The notes: generated by a model not told the origin, from the sequence alone. Positions 7,524 through 16,582 are shown, numbered from the stretch's first letter. The stretch is DNA of 64,000 bases from an uncultured Dorea sp. (GCA_900543415.1 UQRE01000007.1:8937-72936); one strand, 5' to 3'. Numbers and translations are program-made.

Positions 7524-8858
7524 CTAAGATATATGAAATATTAATGTTGCAATCTGAAAGTATATTACAATCGAACACGTATCAACAATTGTTGTGATCA
7601 GCGGTGACGCCATGATCGCCGGGTCCATGTGAAGACGTTTTGCAAGAATCGGAAGGTCGCATCCCACCAGCTTTGCAATCACGATCGTTACTACAAGCGA
7701 AGCCGCTACCACAACAGCCATGGAAAGATTTTTATATACCCAGAAAATGCGAACTCCATTTGCCAATGCCAGGACAACTCCCACAACGATCGCAACCCGG
7801 AATTCTTTCCACAGTATCGTAAAAAAGTCTGAAAAATGAAGCTCATCTACCGCCAGTCCGCGGATGATCAGTGTGGAACTCTGGGAGCCACAATTTCCGC
7901 CCGTATCCATAAGCATCGGGATAAAGGATACTAAGAGTGGGATTGCCGTAAATGCATTCTCATATTTCGTTATGATCGCACCTGTAATCGTTGCGGAAAA
8001 CATTAAGATCAAAAGCCATAAGATTCTGTGGCGAGCATGCTCAAATACCGATGTCTTAAGATAAGATTCCTCGCTGGAAGCGATTGCCGCCATCTTATGG
8101 ATATCTTCGGTCGTTTCTTCAGTCAAAACATCAATCGCATCATCAAACGTTACAATGCCCACAATATATCCTTCTTGGTCCAATACTGGAATTGCGATCA
8201 AATCGTATTTGCGAAATAGTTTTGCCGCATCCTCCCTGTCGTCCGTTGTTCGGATGAAGATATAATTTTCTTCCATCAATTCTTTCACCGGAAGATCTCC
8301 GTCATTGGTCAGCAACGCTTCTGCCGTAACAATGCCGCAAAGTTTTCTTTTTTCCACTACATAACAAGTATATACCGTTTCGCTATGGATTCCTATTGTG
8401 CGAATTTTATCTAATGTCTGCTGCACTGTCATCTGGGGAGTAACATCGATATACTCTACGGTCATAATACTTCCTGCGCTGTCCTCCGGATATTTCAGCA
8501 GGCGGTTGATATCTGCCCTTGTATCCTGACTCACCTGATCCAGCAGGTGATTGACCACATTTGCCGGCATATCCTCCAAGAGATCCACCGCATCATCTGT
8601 ATACATGGCATCCAGGATCAATCGGATCTCTTGACTTGTGAAAGACTGAAGCAGCACCTGTCTCTGGTCATCATCCATGTAAGAAAATACTTCTGCCGCC
8701 TTATCTTTATCAATCATCCGAAATACAAATGCAAGATCTTTATCTTCCATATCCAGTAAAAGTTCTGACAGATCCACCGAATTATATTCTGACAGGACTT
8801 TTTTCAGTTCCAAATATTTCTTATCTGTTAATAATTCAAGTAAAATGTTTTTTGCCAT
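7524..8858 (-). CDS. mgtE: Magnesium transporter MgtE
   Basis: 444 residues. The MgtE N-terminal superhelical domain (about 1-130) contains repeated DLLEDMPAN-type turns. A CBS pair follows (about 135-255), and five membrane segments occupy the last 180 residues. The pore motif SFIPMLMDTGGNCGSQSSTLIIRGLA is near-perfect for the family. MgtE is a dimeric Mg2+ channel in the cytoplasmic membrane, gated by intracellular Mg2+ bound to its CBS and N domains. A leader of about 285 nt precedes it, with a strong promoter, a short ORF and an intrinsic terminator (8917-9178), so expression is probably controlled by attenuation. Confidence 0.96.
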   Translation of the reverse strand: MAKNILLELLTDKKYLELKKVLSEYNSVDLSELLLDMEDKDLAFVFRMIDKDKAAEVFSYMDDDQRQVLLQSFTSQEIRLILDAMYTDDAVDLLEDMPANVVNHLLDQVSQDTRADINRLLKYPEDSAGSIMTVEYIDVTPQMTVQQTLDKIRTIGIHSETVYTCYVVEKRKLCGIVTAEALLTNDGDLPVKELMEENYIFIRTTDDREDAAKLFRKYDLIAIPVLDQEGYIVGIVTFDDAIDVLTEETTEDIHKMAAIASSEESYLKTSVFEHARHRILWLLILMFSATITGAIITKYENAFTAIPLLVSFIPMLMDTGGNCGSQSSTLIIRGLAVDELHFSDFFTILWKEFRVAIVVGVVLALANGVRIFWVYKNLSMAVVVAASLVVTIVIAKLVGCDLPILAKRLHMDPAIMASPLITTIVDTCSIVIYFQIATLIFHIS

Positions 8859-8916
8859 AATTACGCCCTCCTGTTTTAAGCCGCAGTATTTTCAACACTT
8901 TTCCGAAAAAGGGCAT

Positions 8917-8959
8917 AAAAATACTGCCTGATCCATCGAGTTTCTCACGGACAGGCAGT
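8917..8959 (-). terminator. Intrinsic terminator in the mgtE leader (attenuator)
   Basis: On the minus strand ACTGCCTG pairs with CAGGCAGT, with further TCC/GGA and GAG/CTC pairs toward an AAA loop, followed by ATTTTT. It ends about 58 bp before the mgtE start and lies between the promoter at 9150-9178 and the gene, so it must be bypassed for mgtE expression. Confidence 0.75.
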
Positions 8960-8981
8960 TTCTGCACATCTATCACCGCAC

Positions 8982-9020
8982 CTTTATCACATCTGTGTTC
9001 CTTAAGCTCATGCGATAAAG
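8982..9020 (-). promoter_or_regulatory. 11-bp stem between leader ORF and attenuator
   Basis: Minus-strand arms CTTTATCGCAT (9010-9020) and ATGTGATAAAG (8982-8992) pair over 11 positions with one G-U pair. The stem begins 19 bp after the leader ORF stop, so a ribosome in or at the end of the ORF could affect its folding. It may be the sensory or anti-terminator element. Confidence 0.55.
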
Positions 9021-9039
9021 ATACTGCAAGAAGGCAGAC

Positions 9040-9102
9040 TCATAGCATTGCATATCCGTTCAACAATATGTAATTCCAACTTCGCGCCGAATTACCGTCC
9101 AT
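9040..9102 (-). CDS. Putative 20-residue leader peptide upstream of mgtE
   Basis: ATG at 9102, stop TGA at 9040-9042, product MDGNSARSWNYILLNGYAML. A perfect AAGGAGG lies 7 bp before the ATG, much better than chance for an intergenic ORF. It starts about 40 bp downstream of the promoter. The ORF is followed by an 11-bp stem and a terminator, the layout of translation-coupled attenuators. It lacks a run of one amino acid, so the sensed signal may be ribosome stability or Mg2+ rather than one charged tRNA. I do not recognise the peptide. Translation is inferred, not shown. Confidence 0.6.
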   Translation of the reverse strand: MDGNSARSWNYILLNGYAML

Positions 9103-9149
9103 GGTCTTACCTCCTTTTTCATTTATCCTATTTTTCTATTTGCTCGTTC

Positions 9150-9178
9150 AGTATACCCAAAAAATCCGGGAAAGTCAA
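9150..9178 (-). promoter_or_regulatory. Strong sigma-A promoter of the mgtE leader
   Basis: Minus-strand TTGACT (9173-9178), a 17-bp spacer and TATACT (9150-9155). The predicted transcript begins near 9143 and reads the leader ORF, the stem, the attenuator and mgtE. Confidence 0.8.
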
Positions 9179-9179
9179 C

Positions 9180-9262
9180 CCGGCGTCTTTCTACCCCGTC
9201 TTTCTACCCCGGGGCACGGTGTGTTTTTCCCCCGGGTCTCATCGTCTTTTTCCCCCGGGGTA
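9180..9262. repeat. GC-rich degenerate tandem repeat (about 23-bp period)
   Basis: On the minus strand two 23-bp units, CCCGGGGGAAAAAGACGATG... and CCCGGGGGAAAAACACACCG..., are followed by CCCGGGGTAGAAAGACG and GGGTAGAAAGACG. The array begins inside the last codons of the DMT transporter and ends at the mgtE -35 region. The CCCGGG cores are palindromic and the block is far more GC-rich than its surroundings. Confidence 0.6.
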
Positions 9263-10120
9263 CAAAGCTCTTTTTTTATTATAAAAGAACATGAGCACAG
9301 CCATTCCGCATATGATTCCGTAGCCCACCCAGCTGAGTACATCGGGAATCTGACCGAAGAACAAGAATCCCAGAGCCGCCGAAAATAAAATCTGCGAATA
9401 ATCGTAAACCGAGATTTCCCGTGCCGGCGCATAAAAGTATGCCGCTGTAATGGAAAACTGTCCGCCTGCTGCCGCAAGTCCCGCCAAAAGCAAAGTTATC
9501 AACTGTGCTGCCGACATCGGATGATAGTCAAAGATCAGCCACGGCAAAGTTGCCAGACAGGAAAAAGCCGAGAAAAAGAATACGATAAACGGGCCTTTTT
9601 CTCCTCTCTCGCCAAGCTTTCGCACCATCGTATAAGCAGCTCCGGCTCCGATTCCTCCCAAAAGCCCCAACACAGACGGGAACAGATTCATATTGGCAAA
9701 TGTCGGTTTGATTACGAATAAACTGCCGAGAAAGGCTCCTGCTACAAACAGCGCCTGCGGAACCGTCACCTTCTCTTTCAAAATCAGGAAACTGAAGATT
9801 ACCGCGAAGAACGGGGACATCTTATTGAGCATTGACGCATCTGCCAGCACTAAGTGATCAATAGCATAAAAATTGCACAGAATCCCAACTGTCCCGAATA
9901 CCGCTCTCAAAACCAGATAGATGAGATTTTCCCGCTTACAGCGAAATGGTATGTTATCTTTCAACAAGATTACACATGCAAAAATTGCCGCGACAAAGTT
10001 TCGAAAGAAGCTTTTTTGTATAGACGGCAGATCACCTGCCATCCGTACAAATAGATTCATGAGTGCAAAACAAAATGCTGACACAACGATGTACAAGATT
10101 CCTTTATATTTTTTATTCAT
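9239..10120 (-). CDS. DMT-superfamily (EamA) transporter
   Basis: 293 residues with about ten hydrophobic segments in two EamA repeats (about 1-135 and 150-285). The N-terminus GILYIVVSAFCFALMNLFVRMAGDLPSIQKSFFRNFVAAI and the GMAVLMFFYNKK tail are typical. Such proteins export or import metabolites across the cytoplasmic membrane; the substrate cannot be predicted. Its last residues (YPGGKRR) are encoded by the first unit of the GC-rich repeat at 9180-9262, so the C-terminus may have been altered by repeat expansion. It follows polC by 38 bp. Confidence 0.85.
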   Translation of the reverse strand: MNKKYKGILYIVVSAFCFALMNLFVRMAGDLPSIQKSFFRNFVAAIFACVILLKDNIPFRCKRENLIYLVLRAVFGTVGILCNFYAIDHLVLADASMLNKMSPFFAVIFSFLILKEKVTVPQALFVAGAFLGSLFVIKPTFANMNLFPSVLGLLGGIGAGAAYTMVRKLGERGEKGPFIVFFFSAFSCLATLPWLIFDYHPMSAAQLITLLLAGLAAAGGQFSITAAYFYAPAREISVYDYSQILFSAALGFLFFGQIPDVLSWVGYGIICGMAVLMFFYNKKRALYPGGKRR

Positions 10121-10158
10121 AAAACTGCTTCATCTCTTTTCTTATTTCTTCATCCTCT

Positions 10159-13100
10159 CTACAGATCAAAGAGGGACAACTGATTGGATTCCGGAAGATC
10201 TCCTAAAAGTCCCAAAGTTCCCATGTAATCAATTACTGTTTTACTTGCCTTTGTCCTCTGGCGGAAATCATCCCTTGAAAGATACGGTCCGTCTTTTGCC
10301 GCTTCCTCCATTCCTTCTGCCGCTTTCTCACCCATTCCGTCAATGCTGGAAAACGGCGGCATTAATTTCCCGTCGATGATCTGAAATTTTGTTGCCTTCG
10401 CCTTATAGATATCAATCGGCAGAAACTCATAGCCTCTGGCATACATTTCCTGCACGATGTGCATATCCTTCATCGTGTCCTGCTCTTTTTTGCTTAGCGT
10501 GGCGGATCTACGGTTATAATCATTAATGTAATACTGAAGCTTCTCTTTCCCCTGACACATGATCTCATAAGAGAAGGCATCTGCGCGGATACCAAAATAA
10601 GCTCCGTAATATGCAAGAGGATAATTAATTTTACAGTAGGCAATCCGGTACGCCATCATAACATATGCTGCCGCATGTGCCTTCGGGAACATGTATTTAA
10701 TCTTTTCGCAGGACCAGATATACCAATCTGGCACGTCATGCTCAGCCATATCCTTCTTAAAGTCCGGCCACTCCTTACATTTCCCTTTTGCAACCGTTCC
10801 TTTACGGACACGTTCCATGATCGTAAAGGATTCCTCACTGTCCATCCCCTTATTAATGAGATACGTCATAATATCATCACGGGTACAGATTGCGGTAGAA
10901 ATGGTTGCTTTCCCGCTTCGAATCAATTCCTGCGCATTGTTAAGCCATACGTCGGTTCCGTGTGAGAGCCCGGAAATACGGATCAGATCAGACAAACTCT
11001 TTGGCTTCGTGTCCACAACCATCTGAATAACAAAGTCGGTTCCAAACTCAGGAATACCAAGACAGCCCACCGGACAGCCTCCGATATCCTCCGGCTTGAT
11101 GCCAAGTGCGGACGTATCATGGAACAGCGACATTACCCCCGGATCATCCAGTGGAATATCCGTCGCCACAAACTTATGGTCTATTTCATTATATTCATTT
11201 TCCATCGCCGGAGAACTGATATATTCTTCCAGCGTCTTAATCATCGTCGGATCATCGTGTCCCAGAATATCTAATTTTAACAGGTTATGGTCAATGGAAT
11301 GGTAGTCAAAATGTGTTGTAACAATATCCGTTGTCATATCATTTGCCGGATGCTGCACCGGTGTAAACGAATTAATATCCTCACCCAGCGGAAGTACGAT
11401 AATACCTCCCGGATGCTGACCGGTACTTCTGCGGATACCGGTACATCCCTGCACGATCCGGTCAATTTCACAGTTTCTCTTTCCCTGACCTCTCTCCTCG
11501 TAATAGTTTTTCACATAACCAAATGCCGTCTTGTCCGCCAGCGTTCCTATGGTCCCGGCACGGTAAGTCTGCCCCGCTCCGAAGATAACTTCTGTGTACT
11601 TATGCGCATTACTCTGATAATCTCCCGAGAAGTTCAAGTCAATATCAGGTTCTTTATTTCCTTTAAACCCAAGGAACGTCTCAAACGGAATATCGAATCC
11701 ATCCTTTATAAGCGGCTCTCCGCACACCGGACACGCCTTATCCGGCATATCCCATCCACAGCCTCCGGCATATGAGCGAACCTCTTCCGATTCAAAGTCG
11801 CTGTAATGACATTTCTTGCAGTAATAATGAGGGCTTAATGGATTTACTTCCGTAATTCCCGCCATCGTTGCAACGAAAGAAGACCCGACAGATCCACGGG
11901 AACCAACAAGATAACCGTCCTCATTGGATTTCCACACTAATTTCTGTGCAATAATGTACATAACCGCGAATCCATTGGAAATGATAGAGTTCAGCTCTCT
12001 TTCCAGACGCTCCGTAACAACAGGCGGAAGTTCCTCTCCATACATGGAGTGCGCCTTATTATAACAGATCTCTCTTAGCTGCTTATCGGAATCCGGAATG
12101 ACAGGAGGACATTTATCCGGCCTTACCGGTGAAATGCGTTCCACCATATCTGCGATTTTATTGGGGTTCTCAATGACAATCTCCCGTGCTTTTGCCGAAC
12201 CAAGATATTCAAATTCCGCCAGCATCTCGTCGGTTGTATGGAGATACAACGGTGCCTGTTCGTCTGCATCTGTAAATCCTTTTCCCGCCATAATGATCCG
12301 CCGATATACTTCATCCTCCGGGTCCATAAAATGTACATCACAGGTTGCCACTACCGGTTTATTAAACCTTTCTCCAAGAGAAATGATCCGGCGGTTTATA
12401 TTTCTGATATCCTCTTCACTGTTTACATTTCCGATTCGGTTACTCTCGATCATAAAACGGTTATTCCCAAGGGGCTGTACTTCCAGATAATCATAGAAAT
12501 TCACGATTCTTGCAATCCGTTCCTCAGACTTTTCGTTTAAGATTGCCTGATAGAGTTCCCCCGCTTCGCAGGCGCTTCCTACTATCAAACCTTCCCGGTA
12601 TTTCGACAATTCACTTTTTGGTATTCTTGGCTGGCGCCCAAAGTATTCTAAGTGGGACTTTGACACAAGGCTGTATAAATTCACACGCCCGGTCTGATTC
12701 TTGGCAAGAATGATCACATGGTAAGAAGGCAGTTTTTTCACTGCGTCTTTACTCTTTGCCCCAAATTGGTTAAGCTTCGTGAGCGTTTGAATATTTCTCT
12801 CATCTAACATTCCCACAAAACGGACAAAAATCTCCGCCGTCGCTTCCGCATCGTCTACTGCCCGATGGTGATTTTCCAGAGAAATGTGAAGCGCATTCGC
12901 CACGACATTCAGCTTATATTTCGACAACGTAGGCAGAAGAATCCTTGCCATGGCAACAGTATCCACAGAAGTAAAATCCGGTTGAATATCCTGATACCGG
13001 CAGTTTTGTTCAATAAATCCCACATCAAATCCCGCGTTATGCGCCACCAGAACCGCATCCCCCACAAATTCCAGAAATTGCGGCAGAACAGTCTCTATAT

Positions 13101-14667
13101 CCGGCGCATCCAACACCATCTGATCGGTGATGCTTGTAAGTTTTGTAATCTCAAACGGAATCGGCACCTTCGGGTTTACAAATGTACTGAAGCGTTCTGT
13201 AATCTTCCCATTTTCTACCTTTACCGCGCCGATTTCAATAATCTTATCCTTGATCGGACTAAACCCGGTCGTCTCCAAGTCAAACACAACAAAGGTTCCG
13301 TGCAGCGACTGTCCTTTTTCATTAACTGCCACATCCTGCAGGTCATCGACTAAATATCCTTCCACTCCGTATATAACCTTAAAAGGATCATCAGCGGGGA
13401 GTCTCTCAATAAAATGATTAGCGTCCGGGAATCCCTGCACGACACCATGATCGGTAATCGCAATGGCTTTATGCCCCCAGTCATGCGCCCGTTTAAGAAG
13501 CGCTGACACCTCCGATACGCCATCCATATCGCTCATCTTCGTATGACAGTGAAGCTCTACTCTCTTCTCCGGCGCAGTGTCCTGCCTTGATTCTGTAAAA
13601 TCAGCAATCTTGCGGATTCCGGTCACAGAACCAATGGTCAGTTCTCCGTCAAATTTATCAATCGTCGTCACACCTTTGATCTTCAAAAATGCTCCGCTTT
13701 TTACTTCGCCTAAGATTTCCGGCAGCTGCTCATTTCTCACAAACATTTTAACCATAATGGTATCTGTAAAGTCTGTGATCGCAAACATGACGATTGTTTT
13801 TTCATTTCGGATCTCTCTTGTATCAAAGCTAATAATCTTACCGCGCAGCGTAATCTCACCCATCTCGCCGACGACTGTTCGAAGTTCGATCGGATCATCA
13901 TCGAAATCACGTCCGTACACAAGATTCGGATCATCCGAGTTGCGTTTGATCGGAGAATAATTGTCTCTTTTCCCTTTTCCATAAGACGAAAAGCTTCTCT
14001 TTTCTTTTCCGGGAGAAACTTTCTCTTTTCCTGCTTTGCTCTCTTTCTTATCCTCTTGCTTCTCCAAGACTCCTTTTTCCGCCTGCATTGCTTCTGCGTG
14101 ATCTAAGATCGCATTGACTTCCTGCTTGAGTTTCATGTCGTTATACTTTAATTTGCTGTCTTTTGCCTCTTCATACAGTACACGAACTTCTATGGGGCGC
14201 TGAAAACGCTCCGCAAAAATGTCTTTCAGATAAGAAGATAATGCTTCTTTCTTTCCCTCTGCCACGATCGTATCTGTAAGCCTAAGACATAAGATATTCT
14301 CGTCCTCAAATGAATAGCTTGCCCCTTGCATCATACTGCGCTCTACGACGCTTCGGTTCCCCAGCTCCAGATAGATACTGTCCAGATATTCATTCATCAG
14401 ATTCTCAGGGGTGTATTGCGCTGACAGATCATACTGCTCTACCAACTGCACTTGTATATGATTTTTCCCGAACAACTGCTCCTTTAGCATTTTTTCAATT
14501 TCATAAATGCGCTGTTTTTGAATAAGATGTGTGCTCAGAATATGCACTTTAATAAAGTCGCGCCTTGTATTCGTCGCGACTTTAGCCACCTCAACGCCCT
14601 GAAAAAGCAGTTGGATATCTTCATTCACTTTTAAAGTTGGAAATACTTCAAAAAATGATTTATTCAT
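10159..14667 (-). CDS. polC: DNA polymerase III PolC-type alpha subunit
   Basis: 1502 residues, the usual PolC length. In order: an N-terminal domain, a lysine-rich linker (about 200-240), an OB-fold (255-345), a PHP domain starting RVELHCHTKMSDMDG near 369 and interrupted by a DEDD 3'-5' exonuclease (VVFDLETTG, about 457-620), then the polymerase core. The core contains a zinc-binding Cys cluster (YCKKCHYSDF ... CPVCGEPL), the catalytic PDIDLNFSG, and helix-hairpin-helix and tail regions. It is the replicative polymerase of Firmicutes. It overlaps ispG by 8 bp, so the two are co-transcribed. Confidence 0.97.
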   Translation of the reverse strand: MNKSFFEVFPTLKVNEDIQLLFQGVEVAKVATNTRRDFIKVHILSTHLIQKQRIYEIEKMLKEQLFGKNHIQVQLVEQYDLSAQYTPENLMNEYLDSIYLELGNRSVVERSMMQGASYSFEDENILCLRLTDTIVAEGKKEALSSYLKDIFAERFQRPIEVRVLYEEAKDSKLKYNDMKLKQEVNAILDHAEAMQAEKGVLEKQEDKKESKAGKEKVSPGKEKRSFSSYGKGKRDNYSPIKRNSDDPNLVYGRDFDDDPIELRTVVGEMGEITLRGKIISFDTREIRNEKTIVMFAITDFTDTIMVKMFVRNEQLPEILGEVKSGAFLKIKGVTTIDKFDGELTIGSVTGIRKIADFTESRQDTAPEKRVELHCHTKMSDMDGVSEVSALLKRAHDWGHKAIAITDHGVVQGFPDANHFIERLPADDPFKVIYGVEGYLVDDLQDVAVNEKGQSLHGTFVVFDLETTGFSPIKDKIIEIGAVKVENGKITERFSTFVNPKVPIPFEITKLTSITDQMVLDAPDIETVLPQFLEFVGDAVLVAHNAGFDVGFIEQNCRYQDIQPDFTSVDTVAMARILLPTLSKYKLNVVANALHISLENHHRAVDDAEATAEIFVRFVGMLDERNIQTLTKLNQFGAKSKDAVKKLPSYHVIILAKNQTGRVNLYSLVSKSHLEYFGRQPRIPKSELSKYREGLIVGSACEAGELYQAILNEKSEERIARIVNFYDYLEVQPLGNNRFMIESNRIGNVNSEEDIRNINRRIISLGERFNKPVVATCDVHFMDPEDEVYRRIIMAGKGFTDADEQAPLYLHTTDEMLAEFEYLGSAKAREIVIENPNKIADMVERISPVRPDKCPPVIPDSDKQLREICYNKAHSMYGEELPPVVTERLERELNSIISNGFAVMYIIAQKLVWKSNEDGYLVGSRGSVGSSFVATMAGITEVNPLSPHYYCKKCHYSDFESEEVRSYAGGCGWDMPDKACPVCGEPLIKDGFDIPFETFLGFKGNKEPDIDLNFSGDYQSNAHKYTEVIFGAGQTYRAGTIGTLADKTAFGYVKNYYEERGQGKRNCEIDRIVQGCTGIRRSTGQHPGGIIVLPLGEDINSFTPVQHPANDMTTDIVTTHFDYHSIDHNLLKLDILGHDDPTMIKTLEEYISSPAMENEYNEIDHKFVATDIPLDDPGVMSLFHDTSALGIKPEDIGGCPVGCLGIPEFGTDFVIQMVVDTKPKSLSDLIRISGLSHGTDVWLNNAQELIRSGKATISTAICTRDDIMTYLINKGMDSEESFTIMERVRKGTVAKGKCKEWPDFKKDMAEHDVPDWYIWSCEKIKYMFPKAHAAAYVMMAYRIAYCKINYPLAYYGAYFGIRADAFSYEIMCQGKEKLQYYINDYNRRSATLSKKEQDTMKDMHIVQEMYARGYEFLPIDIYKAKATKFQIIDGKLMPPFSSIDGMGEKAAEGMEEAAKDGPYLSRDDFRQRTKASKTVIDYMGTLGLLGDLPESNQLSLFDL

Positions 14668-15715
14668 TCCAGTGTAACAACTCCCATCTAAGTGTTTCTA
14701 ACAATTCGTCTTCTTTTACCTTTTTCACGATCTCGCCTTTCTTGATCAGAAGCCCTTCTCCGATCCCGCCTGCGATTCCGATATCCGCCTCTTTCGCTTC
14801 CCCCGGTCCATTCACTACACAGCCCATGACAGCAACCTTAATGTCCAGCGGAATGTCAGACACCATCTTTTCTACCTGATTGGCAAGCCCGATCAGGTCA
14901 ATCTTCGTTCTTCCGCAAGTCGGACAGGACACCACTTCTATACCGCCTTTTCTAAGTCCAAGAGTTTTAAGCACAAGCTTCGCTGTTCGAATCTCCTCCA
15001 CCGGATCACCGGTCAGAGATACACGGATCGTATCGCCGATTCCCTGTCCTAAGATCATTCCCAGTCCTACCGACGATTTAATATTTCCTGCCCACACAGT
15101 TCCGGACTCTGTGATACCTACATGAAGCGGATATTTACACTGCTTTGCAATCAGTTCATGGGCTTTGACGCACATCAGCACATCGGAGGATTTGATACTT
15201 ACCACAAGCTGGTCATATCCCATCTCTTCGATCATATGCACTTTATCCATAGCACTTTCTACCAGCCCTTCCGCTGTAACTTTACCGTATTTTTCTACCA
15301 GCTCTTTTTCCAGAGAGCCACTGTTAACACCTACACGGATAGGCACCCCATATTCTTTTGCTTTGTCTACAACCGCCTGCACACGTTCTCTGCTTCCGAT
15401 ATTGCCCGGATTGATGCGGATCTTATCTGCGCCATTTTCTATTGCGGCAATTGCCAGACGATAATCAAAATGAATATCTGCCACCAACGGAATGTGTATC
15501 TGCTTTTTTATACTTCGAAGTGCCTGTGCCGCCTCCATGGTCGGTACTGCGCAGCGGATGATCTCACAGCCGGCTTTTTCAAGCGCCAAGATCTGTGCTA
15601 CTGTAGCTTCCACATCTTCTGTCTTTGTATTTGTCATAGACTGAATCGCAACCTTATTCCCACCCCCGATTGTTACATTTCCGATCTGAATCTCCTTTGT
15701 CTTCTCTCTGAACAT
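14660..15715 (-). CDS. ispG: 4-hydroxy-3-methylbut-2-enyl diphosphate synthase (IspG/GcpE)
   Basis: About 351 residues from the ATG at 15715, which has GGGAG 7 bp upstream and fits the family N-terminus MFREKTKEIQIGNVTIGGG. An ATG at 15760, or the TTG at 15766, would add 15 or 17 residues. Motifs include VAIQSMTNTKTEDV, DKIRINPGNIG and the [4Fe-4S] ligands in SCPTCGRTKIDL and AVMGCVVNGPGEAKEADIG. It converts methylerythritol cyclodiphosphate to HMBPP in the MEP isoprenoid pathway. dxr and rseP, often upstream in Firmicutes, are not here; a hairpin (15767-15799) lies just before the start. Confidence 0.93.
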   Translation of the reverse strand: MFREKTKEIQIGNVTIGGGNKVAIQSMTNTKTEDVEATVAQILALEKAGCEIIRCAVPTMEAAQALRSIKKQIHIPLVADIHFDYRLAIAAIENGADKIRINPGNIGSRERVQAVVDKAKEYGVPIRVGVNSGSLEKELVEKYGKVTAEGLVESAMDKVHMIEEMGYDQLVVSIKSSDVLMCVKAHELIAKQCKYPLHVGITESGTVWAGNIKSSVGLGMILGQGIGDTIRVSLTGDPVEEIRTAKLVLKTLGLRKGGIEVVSCPTCGRTKIDLIGLANQVEKMVSDIPLDIKVAVMGCVVNGPGEAKEADIGIAGGIGEGLLIKKGEIVKKVKEDELLETLRWELLHWNE

Positions 15716-15766
15716 ACCCTTTCTCCCTTCTTTATACATATGGATTGTTTGTTCCTGCATAATCAA

Positions 15767-15799
15767 ACCCCCTCTACCAGCGATGTGTATAGAGGGGGT
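15767..15799 (-). terminator. 10-bp perfect hairpin before ispG
   Basis: ACCCCCTCTA and TAGAGGGGGT pair perfectly around a 13-nt loop. On the minus strand only TTTGATT follows, so as a terminator for the upstream gene it is weak. Its 3' arm contains GAGGGGG, the ribosome binding site for the alternative ispG start at 15760, so it could also gate translation. Confidence 0.5.
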
Positions 15800-15805
15800 A
15801 CACTT

Positions 15806-16267
15806 TTATTTTTTTGTAAATATCATCTGCTCACCATATTCTCGCTCAGAAAGCGTCAGCTGTTTTTTATCCACGCTGTAGGAAAAAGTTCCGGTAAGCG
15901 TATCCACTACCGCTTCTAAATCTTCTTTTGTATAACGGCCGTCGGACTTTTCTGCCAGCTTCTCAAGCTCCGAATCTTTTGATGAAATCGTAATGATCTT
16001 ATCATCCTTATCAATGCTGTACTTCACATTCACATCCACACGGTCCTCTTCTGCGAAATCCAGCACCATCATCGTCATAGTACCATTACTCTTGATGTTG
16101 AGATCAATTCTTCCGTTCTCATCTATCCATTCGCCTTCCAGCGGATTTGTTGTAAACATCTTGGTAAGAAGATATATTCCTATGATTACGATCAAAGCAG
16201 ATGAAACGGTAGTTACGATCCTCCATATCCTGCTTCTCTTCTCTTCATCATTTTTTGCAATTATCAT
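15806..16267 (-). CDS. Single-pass membrane protein with small extracytoplasmic beta domain
   Basis: 153 residues. A charged N-terminus (MIIAKNDEEKRSRIWR) precedes one membrane helix (about 17-36, VTTVSSALIVIIGIYLL). A soluble domain starts LEGEWIDENGRIDLNIKSNGTMTM and ends SYSVDKKQLTLSEREYGEQMIFTKK. The repeated GEW...L.I..NGTM and SYSVDKKQLTL strands resemble lipocalin-like domains of small Firmicute surface proteins (DUF5640-like). No function can be assigned. It is upstream of ispG, separated by the hairpin at 15767-15799. Confidence 0.7.
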   Translation of the reverse strand: MIIAKNDEEKRSRIWRIVTTVSSALIVIIGIYLLTKMFTTNPLEGEWIDENGRIDLNIKSNGTMTMMVLDFAEEDRVDVNVKYSIDKDDKIITISSKDSELEKLAEKSDGRYTKEDLEAVVDTLTGTFSYSVDKKQLTLSEREYGEQMIFTKK

Positions 16268-16339
16268 GTTTTCTTCCTCTCTACTGTCATTGTTGTCTTC
16301 TTATAAATTATAGGTGGTTTCTCCAAATGTGTCAACGGT

Positions 16340-16582
16340 CTAAACCGGCTCTTCATCTAATCCCACCACGAGATAATACCCTCTCTGCGTCTTCTCTATT
16401 TCTTTTATGATTCCTTTTCTCGACTTGATTCTCTGCCTTGTACGATAAATCCCTGACATTGCCACAGATGGCTCTACCAGATATGTATATTGGCCGGTCA
16501 CAGCGCTTCTTTCACTGATCTCCACTTCCTGCCCTTCTTCTACGAGACCTTCCCGTTCCATTTTAAATCTTTCCTGTCTCAT
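16340..16582 (-). CDS. Small conserved hypothetical protein, 80 residues
   Basis: A short, charged, cytosolic protein: an acidic N-terminus with EREGLVEEGQEVEI, a central AVTGQYTYLVEPSVAMSGIY, then basic RTRQRIKSRKGIIKEIEKTQRGYYLVVGLDEEPV. The alternating short strands suggest a small beta-barrel (SH3-like), but I recognise no named domain. Codon usage and length argue for a real gene. It has no coupled neighbour (72 bp to the next gene). Confidence 0.55.
   Translation of the reverse strand: MRQERFKMEREGLVEEGQEVEISERSAVTGQYTYLVEPSVAMSGIYRTRQRIKSRKGIIKEIEKTQRGYYLVVGLDEEPV

Noticed and set aside
8859..9120. M-box (ykoK) riboswitch before mgtE
   Set aside because: The conserved M-box core sequences are not seen; the region instead has a short ORF and an attenuator.
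9175..9477. Minus-strand 100-codon ORF overlapping the DMT transporter end
   Set aside because: Out of frame with the transporter and made mostly from the GC-rich repeat; no supporting signal.
15122..15919. Plus-strand 265-codon ORF opposite ispG
   Set aside because: Shadow of ispG and of the adjacent small gene; low-complexity, Cys/His/Phe-rich product.
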